A stretch of 64,000 nucleotides of DNA, taken from Chara braunii (lineage: Eukaryota > Streptophyta > Charophyceae > Charales > Characeae). The translations under genes were made by a program, and so were the position numbers. The notes under the pieces are model-generated. The model was not told the DNA's origin. It ran no database searches and saw only the letters and a program-made list of their open reading frames with translations. Of the stretch, positions 1-10,699 are shown piece after piece (positions within the stretch are counted from its first letter, which is position 1; each line of letters begins with the position of its first letter). The stretch spans positions 397,404 to 461,403 of the forward strand of contig BFEA01000702.1 of assembly GCA_003427395.1 (NCBI GenBank), in the 5' to 3' direction.

Positions 1-215
1 CGAAACAAAGTCAGATTCCAAAAAAAAAAAATGGGGTTGTAGGGCTTAAAATTTCCTACAACCCTATATTTCTTTATTTGTTTTTAGCCTATTATTTAAT
101 TCAGGAAAAGTCTGGTAAAATCGGGTCCGCGGCGCGGACTAGGTAGGCCGCGGATGCGGACCCGTCTGCGTTCGCCATCCGAGATTGGACCCGCGGACGC
201 GTCCGCGGGTGTTAC
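1..215. other. Tail of an unidentified insertion in E1 ORF C
   Basis: This stretch has no counterpart in the E2 or E3 copies of ORF C, and homology to ORF C starts at about 216. It contains a 12-base A run, a hairpin with 10-bp arms (34-43 and 55-64), GC-rich repeats of the type GGGTCCGCGG (from about 124), and a perfect 22-nt palindrome at 189-210 followed by GTTACA. The end could be an LTR terminus (..ACA) or the end of a DNA transposon. The element starts outside the window, so I cannot name it. Confidence 0.45.
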
Positions 216-498
216 AAAGGCCGTAACTAGGTTAAACCTTGAGGAAGCATTAATGTATCGAGAATACTATCGGGCCTTCCTAGAGATGGGGCCTTTCGGG
301 GAGGAACGGGAGCGTGTGGTGCTTTGCGTTCTACGAGCAGTAGTAAGTACTAGGCCGGGAGTACCACAAATAAGTGATGAGGCCATGTGGAGAGTCATCC
401 GTCAGGAGGCAGGTCGGGGCGCAACCTACGTAGATGACCTCTACCGGTTGTACGAACTACCAGAAGGGGCTACTACTCCCAGGAATATGGAGGGATAG
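216..498 (+). pseudogene. E1 ORF C, C-terminal part (pre-gag paralog family)
   Basis: Open to the TAG at 496-498 and homologous to the C-terminal third of ORF C in E3 (52029-52802) and E2. It has the family signature: REYYRAFLEMGPF, then a helix-like EVLxILRA segment, a W..I/V.R.E motif and YVDDLYRLYE. The N-terminal part is replaced by the insertion ending at about 215. The function is unknown; it is one of four tandem paralogs (A-D) between leader and gag. The open frame upstream of 216 is foreign sequence. Confidence 0.7.
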
Positions 499-548
499 TT
501 GGGACTAGAAAAGAGGAATGAAAACACGAAAGACAAGGGAGGCAGTAG

Positions 549-1433
549 GTGGGCGGTTTCTGGGGATTGGCTGTAACCCTTTCTATGTGGACTATGAAGG
601 GAATTTCCAAGGCAACGATGGCAGCAAGACGTGAGCGAATGGAACGCCAGCACCGTGTGCGAATGGAACACCAGCCCCGGTACCCTGGACCGCCTTGGGA
701 TAACGGTCGACGATGGGAAGTATCCCTCCCATCGAGTTCTACCTATTGGGGATTCGACATGGAATGGCGGGCCGTGACTTTGGGACGAGACGCCGCCTTC
801 ATGTTGGTAGAATGCCGGTGGACAGGGATGAGACTCAATCGAGGACCCGGAGACGATCTGTATTCCGATCTGGAAGTTACCGGGACCATGTATCTGCCTG
901 AGATCGGCTGACACTCGTTGGGGGTAGAGATAGCACAAGGTCATAAGCTGGCGCCAGTCTTTCAAAGGGTGGCTCGGACGTTGACCCGGATAGGACAGTC
1001 AGTCAGGGGTAGAAGGAACGTGGGCTTACTTACCCGGGTGGAAATTTGAGGTTGGAGGGAGTTCAGGGCACCGACCATACCGCTGAGATGCCGAGTGCCC
1101 CGTTTTATGATAGAGCTCGTCTTCGGAAGCCTCGTGAGGGCGCAAGAGATGGCAGACTCAGCGATAGTCTGGGCAGGCCACTTTCCCTCCCCCACCATTC
1201 GAATGTTCTACGATATCGTTGTGGAGCATGGGCCGTTCTGGGGAGACAGGGCCCAGGAGTTACTGGAAGTCATCCACATCCTAATGTTTAGGGCGCCACG
1301 GCCAGACTGGTCGGGATGCGAACGCATAATCAGTAGGGAAATTGAGATAGGAGAGAGTTATTTAGCAGGGGTGGCTGAACTATTCAAGGAGCCGACCGAA
1401 CCAGAAGAACCGCGAGGGCGAGAGCGGGACTAG
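549..1433 (+). pseudogene. E1 ORF D (pre-gag paralog family), two in-frame stops
   Basis: A single reading frame, homologous to ORF D of E3 (52952-53734) and E2, is interrupted by TGA at 909-911 (Trp TGG in E3) and by TGA at about 1047. The order of features is: a basic Arg-rich N terminus with repeated M.RR, WEVSLP, EWRAVTLGR, a conserved RxNRGPGDDLY, then GRRNVGLxxRVE, the RFMxxLVFGS segment, HGPFWGxxAQELLE and a final REIEIGESYLAGVAELFKEP. The last block is the signature shared with A, B and C. No catalytic motif or known domain is recognised. It may be a structural or nucleic-acid-binding protein, but that is only a guess from its basic start. Confidence 0.7.
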
Positions 1434-1837
1434 CATCTGCACGCAGGCCAATAGGGCAGATTGAGTATAGTTCGCTGCGTACGGGAGTTCGCCGATGAGA
1501 ATAAGAAAGGGGCATCGGACCTGGATGGCTAAAACCCACTAGAAAAACAAAGAAGGGGGTAGACTCCTAACAGAGTGGCTAACCCGGGGTCCCTCGCATC
1601 GGCCGACGGGACAAGGGCACTACAAACGAGCCTGTGACAAAGGAAGTCAAGTCACGCTCATACCTCGGTTGGGCGGCAGGGCCAGCCGTGGCTCCTCCTT
1701 AAGGAAGGGCAATCAGGAAACGGTGATAGGAAAATGGGCCATAAAGATAAGTCAACAGAGCCGGGGGCTTAGGGAATCTAAGTAGCTTGCATTGCGTGTG
1801 TCGTGGGAATTCTTTGGCTTATGCAGAGCCAGGCAAA
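1434..1837 (+). other. E1 spacer between ORF D and gag
   Basis: About 0.4 kb without a supported gene. It ends in a pyrimidine-containing stretch and ATGCAG (1821-1826) just before the gag ATG at 1838. E2 and E3 have a clearer acceptor-like TGTGCAG at the same place. Nothing else is recognised. Confidence 0.5.
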
Positions 1838-4140
1838 ATGACAACGGAGGAGGAGACAAATAACCGTAAGAGTGAAGGAGAACTAGGCTTAGGAGGCAGT
1901 GCTACACAAAGCGAAGGGGGGCAGAAGGACAGGGAATCGATAAACCCGGATGGTACCAAAGGAAACCGGAAGGAAATCTCCACAGGAGAAAGCTCGGGGA
2001 AAGTCGGGGGAAGCAGGCAAGGGACTTAGGAGACCAAGGAGGACAAAAATAAGGATAGGACAAGCCCCCGAAACTCGGAAGGAGTCATGTCTAAGAAAGT
2101 AAGGGTCGCGGATGCGAGGCGCAAACTAGCCGAGATAGAAAAGAGGACCGCGGAATACAAGGCAAGATTGATTGAGGAAATGATGGCTGGGAGCGAAGAA
2201 GGCCCTCTGCAAGAGGAACCCCGGGACGAACGGAGAGCCAGCCGAGGTAGGACTGGACAAGGGGATAAAGGTAGTGACCGTGGGGGGACGCCGAGCAAAA
2301 GAAGGAAAGAGAGAGAGAACTCTCCAGGGTTGGAAGCAGAAAAGGCTACGACTCCGCCAGCCATGGATAGTAGGGTTAGCCGCTTGCCGACCACGCTAGT
2401 AGTAACACGAGGATGCGAAGGACTTTGGAGCCTTAGGGAAAGAGTGTTGGGATGGTTTGACCCAGAAGGAACTATGAAAACCAGGGAAGAACAGAACGCC
2501 AGCAAGGAAGGTCCGGATAATAGTATGGCAGGCGAGGCCAGCAGCTCCGAGGGCAGCCTTAAGAAGGTAGTGTTGTCCCTCGCGAAAGCACTAAACAAAA
2601 ATCAAGGCTACCTAGCGGACGCTAAGAAAAAGTTGACGTTCAATGGGGCGAACGTCACATAATTCCTGATAGATTATGAGAATTTGGCTGCGTTGTTGAA
2701 ATGGACCGAAGAAGGGAAGATGGACCACCTGGGGCAGCATGTGTCTTTGAGCCTAGGGCGGGACATAATGGCCATTGTGGCCGCGATCTGGTCTTGGAAA
2801 GAAACTCGGGATGTGATGATGAGAAAGTATCTGGCAGCAGAGAAAATGGCAACGGAGGCCGATTTAGCGGCAGTCCAAAGGAAGAACTTCGCGACGTACA
2901 ATGACTCTTTACGGGAGTTTACTTTGGTAGCACTAAGAAGCCCCGTGGTTACGAACCGAATAATGAGTAAGTACTTCCTCAGACAGTTCTCCGAGTTCGA
3001 TAAGGACAATATTCTGTCGGCTTACCAACACACGATCAAATTTGTAAACACTAGGGATGTTGATTTCAGTACTGTAACGGATCTAGCTGAAAAAATGGTA
3101 GTGACGGAGACATTGGCCTTGCTTAAGGAATGGGAGGTCATAGATCTGACTGGTAGAACAGGCGACAAGGTAAAGAAGGGGATTGAAAGCCTACATGAGC
3201 GGGTGCACGGGGTTGACAATGAAATTGAAAGGATGGAGGGCGCGCTACTGGTTATGCAGGCGCAAGTATCCCGGGCCGCCCTCCCTCTCCATGAAGCTGT
3301 GGTTCCGCGAGCTGTAGCCAACCGGGGTTTCAGACGGAGAGATCCTGCTAACTAGCGATGCAAGTATTGCACCGCGATGGGACATTATGTACGTGCATGT
3401 CCAAAACACAACCATGATATCTTAAAAAGAAGATGCACCAGGTCATTAAAGGGAGAGATATTCGGACCACAGGGAGAGCGGGTGAATTGGAACTCATCAG
3501 GGGGAATGCGAAGAGCCGTTATCATGCTCAACGGATTAGAGATAAGGACCGTAGAAGCTGAGCCGGTGGTCGATATCGTTTGGGATCAACAGCGGGGCCG
3601 CGGGTCGCAGGTTAACTTTATTTTGGAAAGCGATGGATGTGATAGGGTTAACGCAACCACTCGACTAGGAACGACTGGGAGAATAATAAATCGTGACGCC
3701 ATTATGGAGGAGGTCGCCGGAAGCTGCGAACTCCAGGCAGAGACTGAGGCCGAGGAACCAGAGAAAATCTATGGGAAGCGTAGGGAAGAGGAGCCTGCGG
3801 ACAAAGTTAACGCCGCTAAGAAGAAGTTTCGGTATCAAATCCCGATCTTAAACTCGCCTGAGATCGATGACACCATTAGCAAGTTGTTGGGAACCATGGT
3901 GTTGGTGTCCTTTCAGACCATGCTGCAGGCTAGCCCTAAGTTGCTCAAAGGGCTTAGACAACTGTTGACTCGGAGGCGAGTAGAAATAGGCGACAACCTC
4001 AAATTACCGGAGGTAGAGAAGGAGGAGGAAGCTCCGCAAGAAGTGGCTAACCTTCAGAGGAGTCGCGGGGACTTGGAGGATCTCGAAAAAGCCTTTGCAG
4101 ACATTCGCTTGAGCTTGCCCGAACGAGAGGGCGGCAAAGT
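1838..4140 (+). pseudogene. gag: E1 gag (capsid plus CCHC nucleocapsid)
   Basis: Gag-like polyprotein. It starts with an acidic, Gly/Ser/Lys-rich N terminus (MTTEEE), then a coiled-coil-like RKLAEIEKRTAEYKARLIE, a low-complexity linker, RERVLGWFDPEG, and a capsid core running from LTFNGANVT through ENLAALLKWTEE. A canonical zinc knuckle follows at 3359-3400 (CKYC, then H and C with CX2CX4HX4C spacing). The frame is continuous but broken by TAG at 2027, TAA at 2660 and TAG at 3353. E2 and E3 have sense codons at these positions. After the knuckle comes a charged linker leading in frame into protease. The ATG was chosen because E3 starts at the matching place. Confidence 0.85.
3359..3400 (+). 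other. CCHC zinc knuckle of E1 Gag
   Basis: The codons give Cys, two residues, Cys, four residues, His, four residues, Cys, which is the retroelement nucleocapsid pattern. A TAG stop lies only two codons upstream (3353-3355). The homologous E2 knuckle has lost its last Cys. Confidence 0.9.
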
Positions 4141-4141
4141 C

Positions 4142-4563
4142 ATGAGGTCACCACCCTGGACAAAGCTTAGCTTTCATGCACTATCTGTAGGAAAGCTGAA
4201 AGTCCAGATCGGGAGTCATCATACCGACGCATTAATAGACGGGGGAGCGGAAATCACTCTCATAAGAAGAGACTTCGCGACGATCACGGATGTACGGTGA
4301 ATAAGGAAGTAACAGGGAGCATGCGGGGAGCTGGCAGGGAAATCCCGTTCGCTGGGTACGTCACGAAGTGTGCTGTGAAGGCAGGAGTCAAGGAATCAAT
4401 TTGCTCATTTCAGCGGATGACCGTAATGGAGGAAATGGACCATGACATAATCCTCGGGAGGCCGTGGTGCGCGAACGTAGAGATGATAGGCATGCACTTG
4501 CACGATGGCTCATACATGATAGACATAGAGGATCCCGTGACCGGCCAGGGAGAGCTCCTTTGA
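4142..4563 (+). pseudogene. pro: E1 aspartic protease
   Basis: Retropepsin-like domain. The active-site segment at 4238-4246 reads Asp-Gly-Gly within ALIDGGAEITLI, where retropepsins normally have D-S/T-G. A second typical block, HDIILGRPW, follows about 70 residues later. The frame shifts near 4290, between the two blocks, and a TGA at 4561-4563 (CGA Arg in E2) ends it. It is fused in frame after gag and followed by a linker to RT. E2 has an equivalent unshifted domain. Confidence 0.8.
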
Positions 4564-5094
4564 CTCCTTGGAATAGGAGGAGACCCCCCGAAGGAAAAAT
4601 TGGCAACATGGTCGCCGTCGTTCGAGGATAGCACGCGAAAAGGGGCTTTCGCACGGATGGAGGTTATGAGAGAAAAGGTAGAAATCATGATTGAGGAAGC
4701 ATTCAACAAGAAGGAATGGATCAAAATGGGCCTGCCCCAGAAGAAGAGGAGGCAGGAGGACGAAGTCCTAGGTGTTATGGTAGCAGAAAAGGAGTCCGAA
4801 GTCGAACTTGGTGCTAGCCTGCCCAAGCAAAAAGAAGTACGCATAGACATGTCAGAAGTCGCACTCGAGATCCCCGATCTGTTACAACTCATCAAAGCCC
4901 TCAGATACCACAAGGTAGGGGTGGACTCAGCAGCCTTGGTCAAGTTCGAAGGAGAGGTGCAAAGGGGGTATTGCCTGAATGGAAAACTAGTTTGTATTCA
5001 ACCACGAGTCGTAGAGGCGACGAGTGCGATTCCGACCGTTCATTTTTTAGGAGAAAGATCCCGGAAGGAAGTGTTCGAAAGTACAAGCCGGTAG
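4564..5094 (+). pseudogene. E1 protease-RT linker region of pol
   Basis: It continues the frame of the protease C terminus and encodes a charged segment: a KKRRQEDE-type basic patch, EVALEIPDLLQLIKALRYHKVGVD, and a conserved IQPR...IPTVHFLGERS. The same order is found in E2 (30263-30631). No known catalytic domain is visible. It ends at TAG 5092-5094, after which the frame moves for RT. Confidence 0.65.
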
Positions 5095-5942
5095 GGAAGA
5101 AAGAAAAATCGGTCTCGATCCTGCTAGAGACATCAAAGGAAGAGGCTATGGAGAATGAGGAAGAGGTCCTTCGAGTGATCCAAGAAAGAAGGGCGACAGA
5201 GGGACATCGGATACCAGATGAGGTAGCTGACACAATGAAGATAGGGATAGACGGGTTCTTAAGGGAAGAGGAAACCCGCCTGATCAAAAGGACCTGCCAA
5301 GAGTTTCACCTGGTATTTGCCTTTAGTGATCACCAGAAGGGACGACTGGATGCAAAGCTGATCCCTCCGGTCAAAATCCATGCGGTAGTACATGAGTGAT
5401 GGAATGACAAGGGGCAGTCCTATGAATTTGGGATAGCAAGAGAAGTAACAGACCTCCTTCGAGCAAAGATGAACTCCTTCGTTGCGGAGCCTACGGCGTC
5501 GCCATACACAAACCGGTGGTTCGTCTTTCGGAAACCTAACAAGACACTAAGGTGGATTCAGGACCTGCAAAAGTTGAATGCGGTAACCATCCGGGATGCT
5601 GGCTCGCTACCTCAGGCTGACTTATTAGCAGAATCGCACGCCGGACGGAGCATTTACTCCCTGATAGCTCTGTACTCAGAATACGACCAACTTCCATTCG
5701 ATGTTTGGGACAGGCTGTACACCGCTATGCACACCCTCGTAGGCCAGCTACAGATGCAAATGACCCCTATTAGATTCACAAACACGGTGGCCGAAGCGCA
5801 ATGCAGGATGCTCGCCGTGGCCGGGGATATGTTCCCGGAAAAATGTGAGCCTTACATCGATGACAATTCGATCAAAGGCGCACAGGGGAAGGACGTGACG
5901 AAAGTCCGCCGGGGATCCGAAGTTTTGTGTGGGACCACTTGA
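5095..5942 (+). pseudogene. pol: E1 reverse transcriptase, fingers and palm
   Basis: The Ty3/gypsy RT core is recognisable. FHLVFAFSD opens the domain, followed by the WFVFRKPNKTLRWIQDLQKLNAVT block, the motif A region SLIALYSEYDQLP, and YIDD at 5853-5864. The usual motif A aspartate codon is GCT (Ala) at 5667-5669. A TGA follows the E at about 5397 (Cys codon in E2), and the frame shifts near 5930. The domain is therefore inactive in this copy. Confidence 0.9.
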
Positions 5943-6910
5943 ACGACATTAAGGACTTACTCCGCAGGTTCCTAGTATATAACATTACGGCTAGTGGACC
6001 AAAGAGTATCCTAGCAGTACTGGAAGTAACTATACTAGAATTTCGTTGCGGTGCGTACGGAAGGAAACCAGATCCGGCAAAGACCGATAAGATATCACAG
6101 TGGCCGACACCACTGCGCACGACGACGGAGGCAAGGGCATTCCTAGGCGTAGTTGGATTTTGGAGGATCTTCATTAAGAATTTTGCCAAGATTGCTGAGC
6201 CTACCCGGGCTATTATCAGGGAGGAAGGGAGCATGGACTGGACTGAGGAGCGAGAAGGAGTTGTCCAAAAGCTCAAGGACATATTAACGTCTGAGACAGT
6301 CGCCCTGTTCGCGCCTTGTTTTAATGACGAGGTAGGACGACCCTTCATCCTAGAGACGGATGGAGGACCTTTGGCCGAAGGAGGTGTGTTGATTCAAAGG
6401 GATGAGGGAGGAAAAAAGAGGTTAATTAGGTTTGAACGTAGAACCCTTAACTCCGCAGAGCGGCGGTACTCTCAGTTCAAGAAGAAGGTCCTAGCCATCT
6501 TACACTGTCTTAAGACTTTTCAGGCCTACCTGTTTGGGAGGCGATTCATCCTCAGGATCGATCCGACGAATGTTGCAGGGGCCTTAAAGAATTACAGGCC
6601 TATAGATCCGACAGTGGGGAGATGGGTAGGATTTATCTGGCAGTTGAATTATAAGATCGAACGGATTGTGAAAATTAGGAACAAGGTTGATGGGTTGAGC
6701 CGGGTGTGCATCACTCCCGAAGGGGTGGAGGATGCGGAGCCCATAGATGCGTTCCTCGAATACGAAGGAGGAACTCTTGCGGTGGATAACGAAATGATGA
6801 GCGAAGAATGCATATCGGAAGAACTATTGATCCAGACTTTGGAGAAGGCAGCACCTGCCGTAGTAGCAGAACTTAGAGAAGGACCAGTCACCACTCGAGG
6901 ACGCAAATAA
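5927..6910 (+). pseudogene. pol: E1 RT thumb and RNase H
   Basis: It continues pol in another frame. The thumb block is TKISQWPTPLRTTTEARAFLGVVGFWR. RNase H starts at FILETDGGPLAEGGVLIQ and includes RRYSQFKKKVLAILHCLKTF and YLFGRRFILRIDP. These are typical Ty3/gypsy blocks, with the RNase H Asp in TDGG and a Glu to Lys change in FKKKVLA (usually KE/EKE). It ends at TAA 6908-6910 and is continued in the same frame by the integrase. Confidence 0.88.
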
Positions 6911-6961
6911 AAAAATGACTCGTGGGGAGCGATAGTAGGACCGGAAGAGGAGCTAATAGCA

Positions 6962-8413
6962 ATGGCAGTCGAAGGAGGCCGGGAAGCAGTGATGAGCTTA
7001 GTGNAATCTTGGGAAAGGAAANAGNTACAATGNGTGGTAAATCNGATGCANGAAGAAAAGGGAGAGAGTAAGAAAGGAGAGGAGTTTTTCTATGTCCAAT
7101 CATACGAAGGGCTCTTTCGGNAGATCGGNCTGTTNNTGGTAGGAAACAAACAACCTACGGAAGTNAGTATNAAAGCAAGAGAAGAAGCCGAAAGGTACGT
7201 CCTAAGGGGCGGGCACTTGTTCCGAAGGGAGGAAGGTGCTATGCCCAGAAGGGTTGTATGCGGAAGATCAAGGCAAGTAGACATTATCCAGGCAATGCAC
7301 GATGGGTTGGCGGGAGGTCATCGGTCGTCCAAAGAAACACTTGCAAAGATAACGCCACTCTATTATTGGCCAGGCATGGCAGGCATGGTCGCCATATACT
7401 GCCAGACTTGCCTTATTTGCCAAGAACGAAGCTCGGTGCGAGTCTTCGAGCCGCTTAGACCAACGCGGGTGTTAGGGCCGGGACATCTGGTCCACCTCGA
7501 CCTTGCGGTCATGCCTGTATCAACGGATAGGTACAAGTATATCCTGGATGCGCGAGACAACTTGAGTGGGTTCGGGGAGGCAGTCGCCCTCAAGAAGAAG
7601 ACAGGGAGGAGTGTGACAGACTGGATAAAAAATTTCTAATTGAGGCATCCGTTCGTCAGAAGGTTTATAGCAAACAATGGGACGGAATTTGTGAACCAAG
7701 AGGTATTGGGGATGCTTAAGAGACTCTGCGTACCGATCAAACTCATCGAGCCGTATCATCCTGAGGCCAATGCACCTGTGGAAAGGGGGCACCGAACCTT
7801 GAAGAACACGATTGCAAAGCTTGCAGCGGACCATCTGGGGAACTGGCCTAGGTATCTTAAGCAGGCTGTCTTTGCAGAGAATATGACCCCTAAAAGGACA
7901 ACAGGATGTATCCAGGCAGAGCTTTGGTATGAAAGAGAGATCGACTTTCATGTGGAAGCCTTGGTACCTACCTGGAATAGGTTAGATGATGATCCGCGAA
8001 TGACCACCGAAGAGTTAATCGAGGCAAGATGTCAACAAATCCTTAAGAATGAGGAGGTCATGAAAGACATCGCCAACTGGGTACTGGACAGCAGAATGAG
8101 GGACAAAACAAGGTGGAACCAAGTTAAGAATGTCAGAAAGGAGCCACTCCAAGTGGGAGAGATTGTATTGCTAAGGAACTCGACACTAGAAAGTACTTGG
8201 TCGAGACAACTGGGAAAGAGGTTTAAAGGCCCCTACCGGGTCGCCAAGCGGGTGGGACTGAATACCTTCGAACTGGAAGATTTGGATGGAACTGGATTGA
8301 AAGGGTTTTTCCCTAGGCAGCGTTTGGTCAGGTTTATGAGTCGAGACCCGGTAGAACAGTGGCTTCAGGAGGCCGAAGATAAGGAAACTGAGGAGCCTCA
8401 AGCTAAGGACTGA
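6962..8413 (+). pseudogene. pol: E1 integrase with GPY-like C terminus
   Basis: In order: an N-terminal charged linker with several ambiguous bases, an HHCC zinc finger (HDGLAGGHRSS ... YCQTCLIC), the core with HLDLAVMP, FIANNGTEF and PYHPEANAPVERGHRTLKN, and a C-terminal block ending RFKGPYRVAKRVGLNTFEL, which resembles the GPY/F module. The second catalytic Asp is AAC (Asn) at 7673-7675; E2 has Asp there. A TAA at 7637-7639 splits zinc finger and core. No chromodomain follows. The tail EEPQAKD ends at TGA 8411-8413. Confidence 0.9.
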
Positions 8414-8770
8414 CCACAACCTTGGCCACACTATGGGTTGTCTCTGACCATGTTCATGGGACTGTTATTTTTTGGGGTTTGGCTTGGACTGACTGAGGTT
8501 GAAAGACAGAATGACTTGGGGGGTTGCAATATCTGGCTTGTGTGACAATGGGAAGGAGATGTCTGGGGCATTGTACCATAGTTTTTGACGGGAAAAAAAT
8601 GGGGTCATCGCAAACGGCGCATTTGCATGTACAATAGGGGCATGCTGCAAAGGACGTTGGTAGCATTCTGGGAAAAGGGAAGGGGACTACCTACCAGATT
8701 GGGGGAACCGGTGCATAAGGAACATTGCGGGTGTTGTCTTGTTATACAGGATCTAAAAAGAAAAGAAAAG
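8414..8770 (+). other. E1 spacer between pol and accessory ORF
   Basis: About 0.36 kb. A reading frame is open from 8585 into the accessory ORF, but its translation does not match the corresponding E2 extension, so I do not call it coding. No other feature seen. Confidence 0.45.
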
Positions 8771-9685
8771 ATGAAATTCGGCAACAAAAACGACAGCGGG
8801 CCGATCAACGGGCCTACCGGAGGGGAGGAAGCAGGACCGAGCCAAGGAAGGAGGGCGACAAAGAGAAAGTTGTACATAGGACTCATGGGTGGGCCAGTGT
8901 TAGGCAGGGGTGGAAAAAAATGCTTGTGTAAGAAACTCTTACCCCTCTGCAAGGGAGAAGGCATTAAAATCTTGTCTGACAGTGAGGGAGAGAAGGAAAG
9001 GGCAGAAGTGGAATAAAGAGGCAGTGCGGATAGGGGGGATAAGATTCAGGTCCCTGACGAGGAAGGAGCCAATAGGGGCAAATGACGTGAAGTTTTGCAT
9101 GGGGAGAGCGAGGGGGGACAAGGCATGCACAACACACACGAGGAGGATGAGGAGAGAAGGGAGAGCCCGCTCGAAGGACGAAGCGGCCATGGCAATTGCG
9201 AGGGGTATGACACGAGGACAAAGATCCCTTTCACCTACGATCCGAAGAACCTTGGTGGTGGGTATAGCCCCATACAGACGGAGGACGAGGAGGACGAGGA
9301 GGAAGATGTGCGAGAAGTCATAGAAATCGGCAGCGGGGATGAGAAGGATGAAATCTCGAAGCCTAGGAAAGAGGGGCGACCTCCGATGCACCAGCCGGGC
9401 GATGGGGCTTTCAGATGGGAAGACGAGTTTGGACCAACGCCCAGTCATTGGTTTCAGCAATGGACCAATGTGATCAGNCACGAATGTATTGTTAAGACTC
9501 GGGAACTCGCAAGGGCAGGGGTGGAAGCCACACCACTGGATTTTTTTAACGAGGAAGAGTTACAGAAGATTGTAAGGATAAGGAGAGAAATCGAGACCTT
9601 TGGCCTGGGGGTTAGACAACCGACTGAGGAACAGGGTGGACCAGGAAACAAGCAAGTTGAGGCACAGGACAACNATAGGCATTAG
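8771..9685 (+). pseudogene. E1 post-pol accessory ORF
   Basis: Homologous to the 269-residue E2 ORF (25866-26675). It starts MKFGNKNDSGPIN, followed by the basic KRKLYIG segment, an acidic region with EDEEDEEEDVREVIEIGSG, then a WEDEFG...WFQQW block and a helical EELQKIVRIRREIETFGLG. A TAA at 9014-9016 breaks the frame, and the region between 9017 and 9200 does not align well with E2. The position of the SUMO-interaction-like VIDL motif of E2 reads VIEI here. No enzymatic motif is visible. Function unknown; nuclear targeting is suggested by the basic patch. Confidence 0.6.
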
Positions 9686-10389
9686 ATGATTGATTGAGTG
9701 TTGGGCAAGAATCATGGTTTTTTATTTTCGATTGCAAAACATTGGAGCAGAATGTGTACAGTATGAGTGAGCTTGCAAAGGATANGTGATGGAAGGGTGA
9801 GGTAANACTGTGTCATGATAAGATTAGAAGATAGCATATTGAGGCTACTTTTGGGTGAGTTACNTTCGAAAGTGGGTACACAAGACAAGGGCATGGGGCA
9901 TGGGATGAGACCAGTTGAAAAAGGTGTATTGTGACATTTGGATGGAATGAGGATTATGCTTTTTGAGGAAAGAAATTNTGAGTACGGATTGACGAGCAGG
10001 CAAGGCATTGAATGTTGGTCAAGAGAGGTTAGGGAACCTATGGGTTAAGGGGCGTGAAGAACACTCCTTCCCTAGGAGCCTAATCCAACTGAGGCATGAA
10101 TGAGTCTGANAATAGCCTAAACCTGAGTGATCAGGAAGAGTAAAAATGGAAAGAGCGCCCCTGTCTTTTTTTANGGATGAACGACCGGGTGGGCTAGTGC
10201 TGCTTGGGGTCGCGAGCCCCAACTNGAGTACTAGACGCTAAGTCGGATGTACGCATGGATGNTACATTATTAAGAGAAATGGAAAAAAGGAAACAGCACG
10301 CAAAACAAAATTGAGATGAGATGNNCACCTTNTAACTTCTGAGACATAAATGGGATCCGTAACCTCGAGGCTCACCCCCTCGGGCACTA
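9686..10389 (+). other. E1 non-coding region after accessory ORF
   Basis: No supported ORF. The part around 10020-10250 (AGGTTAGGGAACCTATGGG, the CCTAATCCAAC block, then CTAAGTCGGATGTA) is clearly conserved with E3 56000-56230, so it belongs to the element. Several ambiguous bases are present. Confidence 0.5.
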
Positions 10390-10600
10390 ACATTGAGAAT
10401 GGAAAGGAATGACCCTAACCAGGCTGTTCGACTTGAGAATGGAAAAGAATGGCCCTAACCAGGCTGTTCGACTTGAGAATGGAAAAGAATGGTCCTAACC
10501 AGGGTGTTCGACTTGAGAATGGAAAGGAACGGCCCTAACTAGGTTGTTCGACTTGAGAATGGATAAGAACGACCCTAACTAGGTTGTTCGGAAATGGACC
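10390..10600 (+). repeat. 40-bp tandem repeat (E1)
   Basis: About five copies of a 40-bp unit containing ACCCTAACCAGGCTGTTCGA and TTGAGAATGGAAAAGAATGG. E3 has a shorter related array at 56367-56525. Confidence 0.85.
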
Positions 10601-10699
10601 CTGACAAGGGTCATTCCTTTTTAAATAGGCACTCGGATCTCCTGCATATTGGATTGAGAAAGGTTGATTGAGAAAGGTTGATTGATAATATGTTGGAAT

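Noticed and set aside
8186-8413. Chromodomain after integrase
   Set aside because: I looked for it because many plant gypsy elements have one. The sequence ends shortly after the GPY-like block without aromatic-cage residues.
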